Shown piece after piece: positions 20,017 through 27,857 of a stretch of 35,609 bases of DNA (position 1 is its first letter; each line of letters opens with the position of its first letter). Location: assembly GCA_017939025.1 (NCBI GenBank), contig JAGBAI010000021.1, forward strand, positions 1-35,609, read 5' to 3'. Source of the DNA: Oscillospiraceae bacterium. GTDB taxonomy: Bacteria > Bacillota_A > Clostridia > Oscillospirales > Oscillospiraceae. The translations under genes were made by a program, and so were the position numbers. A model generated the notes under the pieces. That model saw only the letters and a program-made list of their open reading frames with translations. It was not told where the DNA came from and ran no database searches.

Positions 20017-20054
20017 ACGGAAGTTACTTCAATCAGGGTAACTTCCGTTTTTTA
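20017..20054 (+). terminator. Terminator of TPP riboswitch 2
   Basis: Perfect 11-bp stem ACGGAAGTTAC (20017-20027) with GTAACTTCCGT (20038-20048), followed by TTTTTTATTTT. Confidence 0.9.
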
Positions 20055-20082
20055 TTTTGCAGAAAGGATGTGATACCGTCAT

Positions 20083-20200
20083 CCCGGTATACCGGGCGGA
20101 TGGAAGGGGAGCGCCTTTTATCTTGTAGCTATGCGATGGGAACCCGTGTTTCGGGGTGAGAGGGGAAAATGGATTCCCGACCGGACGAAGCAGCCGCTTC
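20083..20200 (+). ncRNA. Third TPP-like leader element lacking the pyrophosphate half
   Basis: Between terminator 2 and thiW lies a structured leader. It has GGGGAGC (20106-20112), a long variable arm ending in the hairpin ACCCG/CGGGGT (20142-20156), TGAGAGG (20157-20163), the hairpin GGGAA/TTCCC, and CGACC (20178-20182). Riboswitches 1 and 2 show the same order: GGGGAGC, arm, TGAGAGG, hairpin, CGACC. But where they continue with CTGAT..GGTAATGCC, this one has only a short perfect hairpin CGAAGC-AGCC-GCTTCG. A 14-nt palindrome CCCGGTATACCGGG (20083-20096) precedes it. No terminator follows, so it would act on translation or be degenerate. It could also be related to other thiamine-precursor RNAs; I cannot place it in a known class. 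Confidence 0.55.
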
Positions 20201-20230
20201 GTATTCTATATTTGAAACGAGGTAAAAACC

Positions 20231-20962
20231 ATGCGCAATTCCAAAAGCTTACTGAAAATGATCACCCTTTCCATGCTCATCGCTCTGGGCGTCGTCATCT
20301 CTCCCATCCTCCGGGTGGAGGGCATGTGCCCCATGGCCCACTTTATCAACATTGTATGTTCTGTGTTTCTGGGCCCCTGGTATTCTCTGCTCTGTGCAAC
20401 CCTCATTGGCATTATCCGTATGATCACCATGGGCATCCCGCCCATTGCTCTCACCGGTGCCATTTTCGGTGCCTTCCTGTCCGGCGTATTTTACCGGGCC
20501 AGCAAAGGCCGGATCATCTTTGCCGTTCTGGGTGAGATCATCGGCACCGGCATCATCGGTGCCATTGCGTCCTACCCGGTCATGACCTTCTTCTGGGGCA
20601 AGGAGGGCCTTAGCTGGCTGTTCTATGTGCCCTCTTTTATCTGCGGCACCCTCATCGGCGGCAGTATTGCCTATGTGTTTCTGCGTAAATTCGCTGCCAA
20701 CGGGATGCTGGAGCGGATCCAGACCATGCTGGGTTCCCAAAGCTACATGGATCACACCAGCATTTTGTCCAATGCCCTGACCATTGCTGCCTTTGGTGCG
20801 ATCCTGTTCGTGGTCATTGAGATCGCTTCCGATATTTTCCACATCACCGGCGCACTTTGGGATAAATTGTCTTACATTTCTCTGATCGTTTGCGGTGTGG
20901 CAGCAATCCTTTATTACATCGTCAAGAAGGTGAAACAGCCCCATGCAGAAAGCAATTTGTGA
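20231..20962 (+). CDS. thiW: ThiW-type ECF transporter substrate-binding subunit (thiazole uptake)
   Basis: A 243-residue membrane protein whose first 165 residues match ThiW: LLKMITLSMLIALGVVISPI, LRVEGMCPMAHFINIVCSVF, LGPWYSLLCATLIGIIRM, GIPPIALTGAIFGAFLSG. ThiW is the S component thought to take up hydroxyethylthiazole with the shared ECF energising module, encoded elsewhere. The C-terminal 75 residues, with two further membrane helices, are longer than usual. A weak ribosome binding site (GAGG, 20219-20222) precedes ATG 20231, consistent with leader control. It heads the operon and overlaps thiM by 20 bases. Confidence 0.88.
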   Translation: MRNSKSLLKMITLSMLIALGVVISPILRVEGMCPMAHFINIVCSVFLGPWYSLLCATLIGIIRMITMGIPPIALTGAIFGAFLSGVFYRASKGRIIFAVLGEIIGTGIIGAIASYPVMTFFWGKEGLSWLFYVPSFICGTLIGGSIAYVFLRKFAANGMLERIQTMLGSQSYMDHTSILSNALTIAAFGAILFVVIEIASDIFHITGALWDKLSYISLIVCGVAAILYYIVKKVKQPHAESNL

Positions 20963-21755
20963 TATCCGCAAAACCGTAAAACAAACGCAGCCCCTGATCC
21001 ACTGCATCACCAATCCCATCTCCATCAACCAGTGCGCCAATGCCATCCTGGCAATCGGTGCCCGGCCCATGATGGCGGAGCATCCCAAAGAGGTTTCAGA
21101 AATCACCGGGACTGCATGCTCTCTCATGCTGAATCTGGGAAATATTACCGATGCCCGGATGGAATCCATGTTGATTTCCGCAAAAACCGCAAACAAGATG
21201 GGAATTCCCTTCCTGCTGGATGCGGTGGGCGTCGCCTGTTCCACCCTGCGCCGGGAATATGTCGCGGATTTACTGAATACCGCAACACCAACCGTCATCA
21301 AGGGCAACTATTCCGAAATTCAGGCATTGTACCAGCAATCCTACCGCTCCTCCGGCGTGGATGCAGATTCCAGTCTGGATATCCACACCATCGGTCATAC
21401 CGCTGTATCCCTTGCCCGAAGCCTGGGAACGGTGATCCTGGCCAGCGGCAGGGTGGATATCGTTACGGATGGCAACCGCCTGTATCATATCCATAACGGC
21501 ACGCCGCAGCTCTCGCAGGTTACCGGAACCGGCTGCCTGCAGGGAGCCCTGTGTGCCTCCTACCTGTCTGCAAAACCGGGGACAGAAGCTGTCATTACCG
21601 GCTGCGCTGTTCTGGGAATCTGCGGAGAGCTGGCCCGGACAGACCGGGGAAGCGGAACCTTCCTGTGCAACCTGATGGATGCCCTGTCCACGCTGACAGA
21701 TAGGGATTTGAAAGAAAAACTGAAGTTGGAGGAAATCCATATTGAAGAAATTTGA
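20943..21755 (+). CDS. thiM: Hydroxyethylthiazole kinase
   Basis: A 270-residue ThiM of normal length. The motifs are PLIHCITNPISINQCANAIL, ARPMMAEHPKEV, and the ATP/active site region QVTGTGCLQGALCASYLSA; the usual D-P-V-G-V-G-A appears here as LDAVGVACSTLRRE. It phosphorylates hydroxyethylthiazole to HET-phosphate, using the salvaged thiazole that ThiW brings in. Start ATG 20943 lies inside the end of thiW (20-bp overlap), so translation is coupled. It overlaps thiE at its own end. Confidence 0.95.
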   Translation: MQKAICDIRKTVKQTQPLIHCITNPISINQCANAILAIGARPMMAEHPKEVSEITGTACSLMLNLGNITDARMESMLISAKTANKMGIPFLLDAVGVACSTLRREYVADLLNTATPTVIKGNYSEIQALYQQSYRSSGVDADSSLDIHTIGHTAVSLARSLGTVILASGRVDIVTDGNRLYHIHNGTPQLSQVTGTGCLQGALCASYLSAKPGTEAVITGCAVLGICGELARTDRGSGTFLCNLMDALSTLTDRDLKEKLKLEEIHIEEI

Positions 21756-22371
21756 CACCAGCCTGTATTTCATTACAGACAGCACCGGCTTTCCGGAAGC
21801 GGAATTCCTGGGCCGGATTGAGGCTGCCCTCCGGGGCGGCGTGACCTTCCTGCAGATCCGGGAAAAGGAGAAAACCACCCGGGAATATCTTGCTTTGGCA
21901 CAGAAGGTTCACCAGCTGACAAAGCAGTATCACGTTCCTCTCATCATCGATGACCGGCTGGACATTGCCATAGCCATTGACGCGGAAGGTGTCCACCTGG
22001 GTCAGAGTGATATGCCCATTCATCTGGCGCGGAAAATCTGGGGCCCGGACAAGATCATCGGAGCAACCGCCAAGACCGTTCCCCAGGCACGGGAAGCCTG
22101 GGAGCAGGGGGCGGATTATCTGGGGGTAGGCGCGATCTATCCCACCACGACCAAGGTAAAGACCGTTCTGACCTCCACCGATACCCTGCGGGAGATCTGC
22201 CATGCTGTGCCGGTTCCGGTTAATGCCATCGGCGGACTCAACAAGGATAACATTGATGTTCTGGCGGGCATCCCCATTGCCGGCATCTGTGTGGTTTCCG
22301 CCATTATGAAAGCAGAGGATCCTGAGAAGGCAGCCAAAGAACTGCAAGAAAAAGTGCGGACACTGATTTGA
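21742..22371 (+). CDS. thiE: Thiamine phosphate synthase
   Basis: A 209-residue TIM-barrel enzyme joining HMP pyrophosphate and HET phosphate to thiamine phosphate. Typical motifs: GVTFLQIREKEKTTREYLAL, PLIIDDRLDIAIAIDAEGVH, LGQSDMPI, GADYLGVGAIYPTTTK, and VNAIGGLN near the end. The start is TTG 21742, chosen because GGAGGA lies about ten bases upstream and the N-terminus KKFDTSLYFITDS is standard. It overlaps the end of thiM by 14 bases. Confidence 0.95.
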   Translation: MKKFDTSLYFITDSTGFPEAEFLGRIEAALRGGVTFLQIREKEKTTREYLALAQKVHQLTKQYHVPLIIDDRLDIAIAIDAEGVHLGQSDMPIHLARKIWGPDKIIGATAKTVPQAREAWEQGADYLGVGAIYPTTTKVKTVLTSTDTLREICHAVPVPVNAIGGLNKDNIDVLAGIPIAGICVVSAIMKAEDPEKAAKELQEKVRTLI

Positions 22372-22448
22372 TTCAAACAGCGGCACATTGGGGGCACCAC
22401 CTTATGCCGCGATACAAAACGATGCTGAAAAACGAAAGGAGTCAGATT

Positions 22449-23249
22449 ATGAAACGAAAAACAGCATTGACCATTGCCGGAAGTGACAGCAGTGGAGGCG
22501 CCGGTATTCAGGCAGATATCAAAACCATGACCATGAACGGTGTTTACGCCATGAGTGCCATCACGGCACTGACGGCCCAGAACACCACCGGCGTACGGGC
22601 GATCCAGGAATCCACCCCGGATTTCTTAAAAGACCAAATTGATGCCGTATTTGAGGACATTTATCCGGATGCGGTAAAGATCGGTATGGTGGCATCCGGG
22701 GAGCTGATCCATGTCATTGCGGACAGGCTGAAGTTTTATGACGCAAAAAATATCGTCGTTGACCCGGTTATGGTGGCAACCTCCGGCTCTTCGTTGATGA
22801 AAACCGACGCGGTGCAGACCCTGATTGAGCAGCTGCTGCCTCTGGCAACTGTGGTCACCCCCAACATCCCTGAAGCCCAGGTGCTTTCCGGAATGGAGAT
22901 CCGAACCCGGGAGGATATGCACGCCGCCGCGAAAAAGATCGGTGACAGCTGCGGATGCGCTGTGCTGCTGAAGGGCGGTCACAGCATCCATGATGCCAAC
23001 GATCTGCTGTACGCCAATGGGGAATTTACCTGGTTTGCGGGCAAGCGGATCCATAATCCCAACACCCACGGTACCGGCTGTACATTGTCCAGCGCCATTG
23101 CGTCCAATCTTGCCAAGGGAGATACCCTTACGGAGTCCGTCAAAAAAGCGAAGGATTATATCTCCGGTGCCCTGGCAGCTATGCTGGATCTGGGGCAGGG
23201 CAGCGGCCCCATGGATCATGCGTTTGCGTTACATCAAAATTCTGTCTGA
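22449..23249 (+). CDS. thiD: Hydroxymethylpyrimidine/phosphomethylpyrimidine kinase
   Basis: A 266-residue ThiD. Motifs: ALTIAGSDSSGGAGIQADIK at the start, VKIGMVASGELIHV, IVVDPVMVATSGSSLM, and the ATP/catalytic NTHGTGCTLSSAIASNLA near the end. It phosphorylates HMP twice to HMP pyrophosphate. ATG 22449 follows AAAGGAG; a longer open frame begins at 22368 but contributes no conserved sequence. A 77-bp gap separates it from thiE. With ThiM and ThiE it completes salvage of both moieties. Confidence 0.95.
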   Translation: MKRKTALTIAGSDSSGGAGIQADIKTMTMNGVYAMSAITALTAQNTTGVRAIQESTPDFLKDQIDAVFEDIYPDAVKIGMVASGELIHVIADRLKFYDAKNIVVDPVMVATSGSSLMKTDAVQTLIEQLLPLATVVTPNIPEAQVLSGMEIRTREDMHAAAKKIGDSCGCAVLLKGGHSIHDANDLLYANGEFTWFAGKRIHNPNTHGTGCTLSSAIASNLAKGDTLTESVKKAKDYISGALAAMLDLGQGSGPMDHAFALHQNSV

Positions 23250-23263
23250 AAGGAACCAATGAT

Positions 23264-23338
23264 ATGAGAAACTATACGACCCAGATGGATGCTGCCAAGC
23301 GGGGCATTATCACGCCTGAAATGAAGGCGGATAAATGA
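23264..23338 (+). pseudogene. thiC: thiC remnant, first 24 codons
   Basis: After AAAGGA, ATG 23264 begins MRNYTTQMDAAKRGIITPEM, the conserved N-terminus of ThiC (phosphomethylpyrimidine synthase, normally above 430 residues). It stops at TGA 23336-23338 and no further ThiC sequence follows before the terminator. So the operon once ended in thiC, and almost all of it has been deleted. ThiC makes HMP phosphate from aminoimidazole ribotide; its loss fits a salvage-only lifestyle unless another copy exists. Confidence 0.8.
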
Positions 23339-23412
23339 GCATGAAACCATTTTATCAAGAACTGGTATGATTTTTCATAAAACGGAATGAATGGGTACGG
23401 TTCCGTATCCGC

Positions 23413-23450
23413 AAAGCCCCGGTCTCTCCAAAAGGGATCGGGGCTTTCTG
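23413..23450 (+). terminator. Terminator of the thiamine operon
   Basis: AAAGCCCCG (23413-23421) pairs exactly with CGGGGCTTT (23439-23447), with partial inner pairing (TCTC/GGGA), and ends in TTTCTG. It follows the thiC remnant. Confidence 0.8.
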
Positions 23451-23565
23451 CTGCTGCGGAGATCAGAGAATCGGCATATTGCACGAAAAGGTTTGATGAA
23501 ATTGGACAAAATGCAAGAAAATACGGTATTTACGGCAAAAAGTGTAGAATTTAATGTCAAGCCGA

Positions 23566-23594
23566 TTGACAAAATTGAAGGGGAATGTTACAGT
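23566..23594 (+). promoter_or_regulatory. Promoter of the isomerase-kinase operon
   Basis: TTGACA (23566-23571), 17-bp spacer, TACAGT (23589-23594). About 80 bases of leader precede the gene. The remaining part of the 334-bp gap between 23339 and 23672 holds no gene. Confidence 0.7.
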
Positions 23595-23672
23595 GATAAG
23601 GTAATTTCTGGCAAATAATCAATATTATTATCAGATGTACGGGTATATGCTATTTGTAAAGGAGAGCTGTAA

Positions 23673-24359
23673 ATGAAGCGGTCTGAAGTAAACAAGGCTC
23701 TGCGGGAGCTGGAAGCCATGTGCGAACAATACCACTGTTATCTGCCCCCCTTCTGCCATTTTACGCCGGAAGAGTGGGAAACCAAGGGACACGAATATGA
23801 CGAGATCCGCCACTGCTGCCTGGGCTGGGACATCACCGATTACGGCATGGGTGACTTTGACAAGATGGGCTTCAGCCTCATCACCATCCGCAACGGTCAT
23901 CAGAAAATGACGGACAAATATCCCAAGGTCTATGCCGAAAAGCTGCTGTACCTGAAGGAAGGCCAGTACTCTCCCAACCACTTCCACTGGTTCAAGACCG
24001 AGGACATTATCAACCGGGGCGGCGGCAATGTGCTGATCCGGGTGTACAATTCCCATCCCGATGAGTCCATCGACTACGAAAGTGATGTCACCGTCCATAC
24101 CGACGGCCGCACCTACACCGTTCCTGCCGGAACCCAGATCCGGCTGACTCCCGGTGAATCCATTTTCATCCAGCAGTACCTGTACCACGATTTCGAAGTG
24201 GAGCCCGGTACCGGAAACGTTCTGCTGGGCGAAGTCAGCCAGTGCAACGACGATGCCAATGACAACCGCTTCAATCCGCCCATGGGCCGTTTCCCGGCGA
24301 TTGAGGAGGACGAGGCCCCTTATCGTCTGCTGTGCACGGAGTATCCTGCCGCCAAGTAA
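23673..24359 (+). CDS. D-lyxose/D-mannose ketol-isomerase
   Basis: A 228-residue cupin of the D-lyxose isomerase family. The metal-binding set is visible: H103 and H105 in PNHFHWFKTEDIINRGGG with E110, and H172 in QQYLYHDFEVEPG. These enzymes convert D-lyxose to D-xylulose and D-mannose to D-fructose with Mn2+ (family knowledge). GGAGAG precedes ATG 23673. The downstream fructokinase would phosphorylate the ketose, so mannose or lyxose to fructose-6-phosphate or a related route is likely. The final residues LLCTEYP are typical of the family. Good confidence. Confidence 0.88.
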   Translation: MKRSEVNKALRELEAMCEQYHCYLPPFCHFTPEEWETKGHEYDEIRHCCLGWDITDYGMGDFDKMGFSLITIRNGHQKMTDKYPKVYAEKLLYLKEGQYSPNHFHWFKTEDIINRGGGNVLIRVYNSHPDESIDYESDVTVHTDGRTYTVPAGTQIRLTPGESIFIQQYLYHDFEVEPGTGNVLLGEVSQCNDDANDNRFNPPMGRFPAIEEDEAPYRLLCTEYPAAK

Positions 24360-24368
24360 AATTCACCT

Positions 24369-24387
24369 GTAGGGCGGCTTGCCCTAC
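24369..24387 (+). repeat. Short REP-like hairpin between isomerase and kinase
   Basis: GTAGGGC-GGCTT-GCCCTAC is a perfect 7-bp hairpin flanked by CCT and TACAGAC. Short palindromes of the form CTGTAGGG...CCCTACAG are common between genes in gut Oscillospirales (recollection). It sits inside the operon. Confidence 0.6.
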
Positions 24388-24407
24388 TACAGACATGTGA
24401 GGTTATT

Positions 24408-25355
24408 ATGATAGATGTTGTTGCATTGGGCGAATTGCTCATTGATTTTGCATCCCGGGGCACCGATGGAAACGGTTATCCGCTGATGCAGGCCCTGCCC
24501 GGCGGCGCGCCCGCCAATTTCCTGGGTGCCTTGACCAAATACGGCAAATCCACCGCTTTCCTGGGCAAGGTGGGTGACGATACCTTCGGCCATCTGCTCC
24601 TGGGTACCGTGAAGGACGCAGGCATCGAGACCCGGGGCATCGTGATCGATCCCGCGGTCTTTACCACCCTGGCCTTTGTTACCTTTGATGAAAGCGGTGA
24701 CCGGAGCTTTGCCTTTGCCCGTAAGCCCGGTGCCGATACCCGGCTTTCCTGGGAGGAAGTGGATAAAGGCCTGATCGACGAAGCCCGGGTCTTCCATTTC
24801 GGCACGCTGAGTCTGACCGATGAGCCTGTCCGTACCACTACCCGGAAGTGCGTGGCCTATGCCAAAGAACAGGGCAAGCTGATCACCTGTGACCCCAATC
24901 TCCGCAAGCCCCTGTGGCGCAGCGAGGAAGAAGCAAAGGAACAGATCCTCTGGAGCCTGAAGCAGGCAGACGTAGTGAAGATCAGCGATGATGAAGTGGA
25001 TTTCCTCTGGAATTGTACCCCGGAAGAGGGCGCTGACAAGCTGTTGGAGGAATTTGGTGTATCCCTCGCCATGGTCACTCTGGGCCCCAAGGGCTGCCTG
25101 CTGAAGACAAAGAATGCCTGCTGCCAGGTTACCAGTCCCAAGGTCAGCCCCATCGATACCACCGGTGCCGGTGATATCTTCGGCGGCAGCGCGGTTTATC
25201 GCCTGCTGGAGCTGAATAAGCCTGTTGCACAGCTGACCGCGGAAGACCTGCACGATATCGGTGCCTACGCATCCACAGCAGCCAGCCTGTCCACGGAAAC
25301 CCTCGGCGGTATTCCCAGCATCCCCCAGAAGGAAACGGTGCTGAAAGCTATGTAA
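24408..25355 (+). CDS. PfkB-family carbohydrate kinase (fructokinase)
   Basis: A 315-residue ribokinase-fold sugar kinase, of normal length for fructokinase. Motifs: VVALGELLIDFASRG, ALPGGAPANFLGALTKYGKS, ITCDPNLRKPLW, and DTTGAGDIFGG with catalytic Asp near the end. GTGAGG precedes ATG 24408. It follows the D-lyxose/mannose isomerase by 48 bp in one operon, so the likely reaction is fructose to fructose-6-phosphate. A ROK regulator gene comes next but has its own promoter. Confidence 0.9.
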   Translation: MIDVVALGELLIDFASRGTDGNGYPLMQALPGGAPANFLGALTKYGKSTAFLGKVGDDTFGHLLLGTVKDAGIETRGIVIDPAVFTTLAFVTFDESGDRSFAFARKPGADTRLSWEEVDKGLIDEARVFHFGTLSLTDEPVRTTTRKCVAYAKEQGKLITCDPNLRKPLWRSEEEAKEQILWSLKQADVVKISDDEVDFLWNCTPEEGADKLLEEFGVSLAMVTLGPKGCLLKTKNACCQVTSPKVSPIDTTGAGDIFGGSAVYRLLELNKPVAQLTAEDLHDIGAYASTAASLSTETLGGIPSIPQKETVLKAM

Positions 25356-25358
25356 GAA

Positions 25359-25388
25359 AACAGGGCGCGTTGCAAAACGCGTCCTGTT
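25359..25388 (+). terminator. Terminator after fructokinase
   Basis: AACAGGGCGCGTT (25359-25371) pairs with AACGCGTCCTGTT (25376-25388) with a single G-T wobble. The T-tract is poor. Confidence 0.65.
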
Positions 25389-25412
25389 ATGCTTTACGGA
25401 GCCGGAATTAAA

Positions 25413-25441
25413 TTGACAAGAGAAAAAGCAATCCTTATAAT
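25413..25441 (+). promoter_or_regulatory. Consensus promoter of the ROK gene
   Basis: TTGACA (25413-25418), exactly 17 bp, TATAAT (25436-25441). A full consensus sigma-70 promoter; unusually strong for a regulator. Confidence 0.85.
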
Positions 25442-25465
25442 GAATACAACAGAGGAAAGCGGGAT

Positions 25466-26584
25466 TTGGATATGACGCAAAAACCACGAAACGCGGACTA
25501 TACAAAAGAATATAACCGTAAAACGATTCTGGGTATTCTGCGGCACGATGCCATGAGCCGGGCAGAGCTGGCCCGGGCCACCGGTCTGACCCGGGCGGCG
25601 GCTTCTCTGATCGTGGAGGAGCTTGTGAAGGATGGGATCGTGACAGAGCTGACACCCCAATCCGTAGGCAGAGGCCGCAGCGCCACACCCCTTGCACTGC
25701 GGGCTGACTGTTATTACGCCCTTGCGGTAGAACTGTCGAGAACGGAATGCAGCGTGGGTTTGTGTGATATGGCAGGGAATCTGCTTCGATCCGAAAAAAT
25801 TCCGGATCAGGATGACCTGGTGGGCGCTGTCATCGCGGAGCTGAAAGCTCTGCTGGAAACTGTCGAAAGAAGCAAGATCCTGGGCATTGGCATCACTTCC
25901 CCGGGGCCGCTGGACTGCAAAGGCGGCCGGATCCTGAATCCGCCCCGGTTTGAACGTTGGCACGGCGTGGAGATCAGCAGGCGGTTGTCCGAAGCGCTGG
26001 AAATGCCTGCTTATCTGGAGCACGATGTCTGCGCATTGGCTCTGCGCCAGCTGGAAATGGGACAGAGCCGGAATTTTATGCTGCTTTTTGTTGGCGATGG
26101 CATCGGCGCGGCCATTATGTCCGAAGGAAAACTGCTGGGCAATACCGGATCCTTTACCGGAGAACTGGGTCACACCACCATCCGCTTTGATGGACGGCTC
26201 TGCAAATGCGGCAACCGGGGCTGTCTGGAGACCTATGCTTCCATCCCGGCGCTGCTGGCAGAGAAACCGTTCGTTGACTGGAAGGATCTGATGGATCATG
26301 TGGATACCGACACCGGAGCCAGCCGTCTGCTGAACCAGGAGGCTGTGTATCTTTCGGCGGGACTGACCAACCTGCTGAATCTGATTCCTGTGGACACTAT
26401 ATATTTGGCGGGAGACATCTGCTACCGTTACGGGCTGCTGGCCCAGCGCCTGCAGCGGGAGATCCTTGCCAGAATGCTGGACCGCAGCCGGGGGGATATC
26501 CGGATCTATCCATCCGTCCAGGAGGAAAACATCGGAATTCTGGCTGCGGCAGAAGTGGTCTTTTCCCGGTTTTTTACCGTATAA
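25466..26584 (+). CDS. ROK-family transcriptional regulator (NagC/XylR type)
   Basis: A 372-residue ROK protein with an N-terminal winged helix (ILGILRHDAMSRAELARATG, LTRAAASLIVEELVKDG), a wing GRGRSATPLAL, then the actin-like sugar kinase fold: VGDGIGAAIMSEGKLLG, GELGHTTIRFDG and the zinc-binding CKCGNRGCLETYAS. NagC/XylR-type ROK proteins bind a sugar or sugar phosphate and repress uptake and utilisation genes. TTG 25466 is preferred because AGAGGA (25451-25456) is nine bases away; the in-frame ATG at 25472 is possible. It likely controls the neighbouring isomerase/kinase or ABC operons (inference). Confidence 0.9.
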   Translation: MDMTQKPRNADYTKEYNRKTILGILRHDAMSRAELARATGLTRAAASLIVEELVKDGIVTELTPQSVGRGRSATPLALRADCYYALAVELSRTECSVGLCDMAGNLLRSEKIPDQDDLVGAVIAELKALLETVERSKILGIGITSPGPLDCKGGRILNPPRFERWHGVEISRRLSEALEMPAYLEHDVCALALRQLEMGQSRNFMLLFVGDGIGAAIMSEGKLLGNTGSFTGELGHTTIRFDGRLCKCGNRGCLETYASIPALLAEKPFVDWKDLMDHVDTDTGASRLLNQEAVYLSAGLTNLLNLIPVDTIYLAGDICYRYGLLAQRLQREILARMLDRSRGDIRIYPSVQEENIGILAAAEVVFSRFFTV

Positions 26585-26586
26585 GA

Positions 26587-26848
26587 GGATTGGAAACAGC
26601 GGGCAGGGCCCGCACCCAATACGACCCGCTAAGAGCCGCCTTCGGCGGTTGCCCCATGCCCGCGCCTGGGGGCGCAGTGGCGTGACTACAGCCCGGCAAT
26701 CAACCAAGGCTATTGGGTACCGCCCGGTTTGATCACGTGTACAATTGATGTCATCGAATCGGGCCGACCACCCAGGAGCCCCGGATGACAGGCCAGCCGG
26801 AACTGCGCCATTGCCAGCGGCAACTGGCCGCCAAACTGCAATTGATCA
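26587..26848 (-). repeat. MITE-like intergenic repeat, copy A (inverted relative to copy B)
   Basis: About 260 bp, gene-free. Its reverse complement matches 31193-31404 along most of the length: shared blocks include CCTGGGTGGTCGGCCCGATT, TGTACACGTGATC, ACCGGGCGGTACCCAAT and GCCGGGCTGTAGTCACGCC. Copy A has about 59 extra bases (around 26621-26679, including GCCGCCTTCGGCGG). Its right end carries CCAAACTGCAATTGATC, while its left end is more degenerate. Terminal sequence pairs with the other end as a weak inverted repeat. No transposase is encoded. Confidence 0.8.
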
Positions 26849-26879
26849 CGAAAGTATTACATAGAGAGGTGAGACTGGC

Positions 26880-27857
26880 ATGAAGAATATGCACAGAAGG
26901 TTCGACACCATTGCAGCGGCTGCAATGCTTCTTACGCCGCTGCTGATCACGGTCTACCTGCTGTTTTTGAACCCCAATGATATATCTGCCAGCCAGACGG
27001 GAAAGCAGCGTGTTTTCGGGGCGACCTATATGACCATGAACAACCCGTATTTCCAGGTGCTGGATACCCAGATCCAGGCCCATCTGGAGCTGCGCGGCGA
27101 CGTACTGCTGACCCGGGACGCTGCCATGGACCAGGAACGGCAGAACCAGGAAATCCAGGAATTGGTGGATGCCGGGGTCTGTGCCATTTTTATGACACCG
27201 GTAGAGTGGGACACTTCCAAAGACGGTGTCCGGATCGCCGCTGCCGCAGGGGTGCCGGTGATCGTGGTGGATGCCCCGATCCAGGATCCCGGGCTGGCGG
27301 CCTGCTCGGTTTTGTCTGATAACTATCAGGCGGGTGTCCTGTGCGCCCGGCATCTGCTGTCTGTCCGCAGCAGTGCAAAGATCCTCCTGCTGGAGCACAT
27401 CACGGCCCGCTCCGGCGCGGACCGGATCCAGGGCTTTAAGGATACCATTGCGGGACATGATGGCTTTGAAATTCTGGGCTCCGGCGAGTCCGACGGGCAG
27501 ATCGAAAACGCCATGCCGGTAATGGAAGGGCTGCTGCGGGAATATCCGGACGCGGATGTGCTGATGGCGCTGAATGACCCCAGTGCCTTCGGCGGACTGG
27601 CGGCGATCCAGGGAGCGGGGCTGTCAGAACGGTTTCTGGTGTACAGCGTAGATGGATCCCCGGAGGGAAAGGCCATGGTCAGCAGCGGTTTTCTCACCGC
27701 CACCTGTGCCCAGTTCCCCTCCAGAGTTGCCGAGGAAGCGGTGAAGCAGGCCTATGCAGCCCTGGAAGGCGGCTGTGAACGGGGAGAGGTTATCGTCCCG
27801 GTGGAACTGCTGACAGAAGAAAATGTGGACCGGTATGGAATCGATGGGTGGCAGTAA
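26880..27857 (+). CDS. Membrane-anchored sugar-binding sensor protein (RbsB/XylF-like)
   Basis: A 325-residue type-1 periplasmic binding protein. A single membrane anchor lies at about 11-31 (IAAAAMLLTPLLITVYLLFL) with no lipobox or cleavage site, then a binding domain: GATYMTMNNPYFQVLDTQIQ, RQNQEIQELVDAGVCAIFM, VIVVDAPIQDPG, VLMALNDPSAFGGLAAIQ and YSVDGSPEGKAMVSSG. It is not a normal transport lipoprotein. It is followed by a kinase that overlaps its stop (TAATG), so the likely job is to sense a sugar and pass the signal to the kinase, as XylFII does with LytS in Clostridium (established analog). AGAGAGG precedes the ATG. Ligand unknown. Confidence 0.85.
   Translation: MKNMHRRFDTIAAAAMLLTPLLITVYLLFLNPNDISASQTGKQRVFGATYMTMNNPYFQVLDTQIQAHLELRGDVLLTRDAAMDQERQNQEIQELVDAGVCAIFMTPVEWDTSKDGVRIAAAAGVPVIVVDAPIQDPGLAACSVLSDNYQAGVLCARHLLSVRSSAKILLLEHITARSGADRIQGFKDTIAGHDGFEILGSGESDGQIENAMPVMEGLLREYPDADVLMALNDPSAFGGLAAIQGAGLSERFLVYSVDGSPEGKAMVSSGFLTATCAQFPSRVAEEAVKQAYAALEGGCERGEVIVPVELLTEENVDRYGIDGWQ

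Noticed and set aside
20068..20158. Short upstream open frame in the third thiamine leader element
   Set aside because: The possible starts overlap the ribosome-binding-like AAAGGA and the segment is better explained as structured RNA.
20231..21307. Minus-strand 352-codon frame across thiW and thiM
   Set aside because: Shadow of the coding strand; no ribosome binding site and no recognisable domain, whereas the plus strand has intact ThiW and ThiM motifs.
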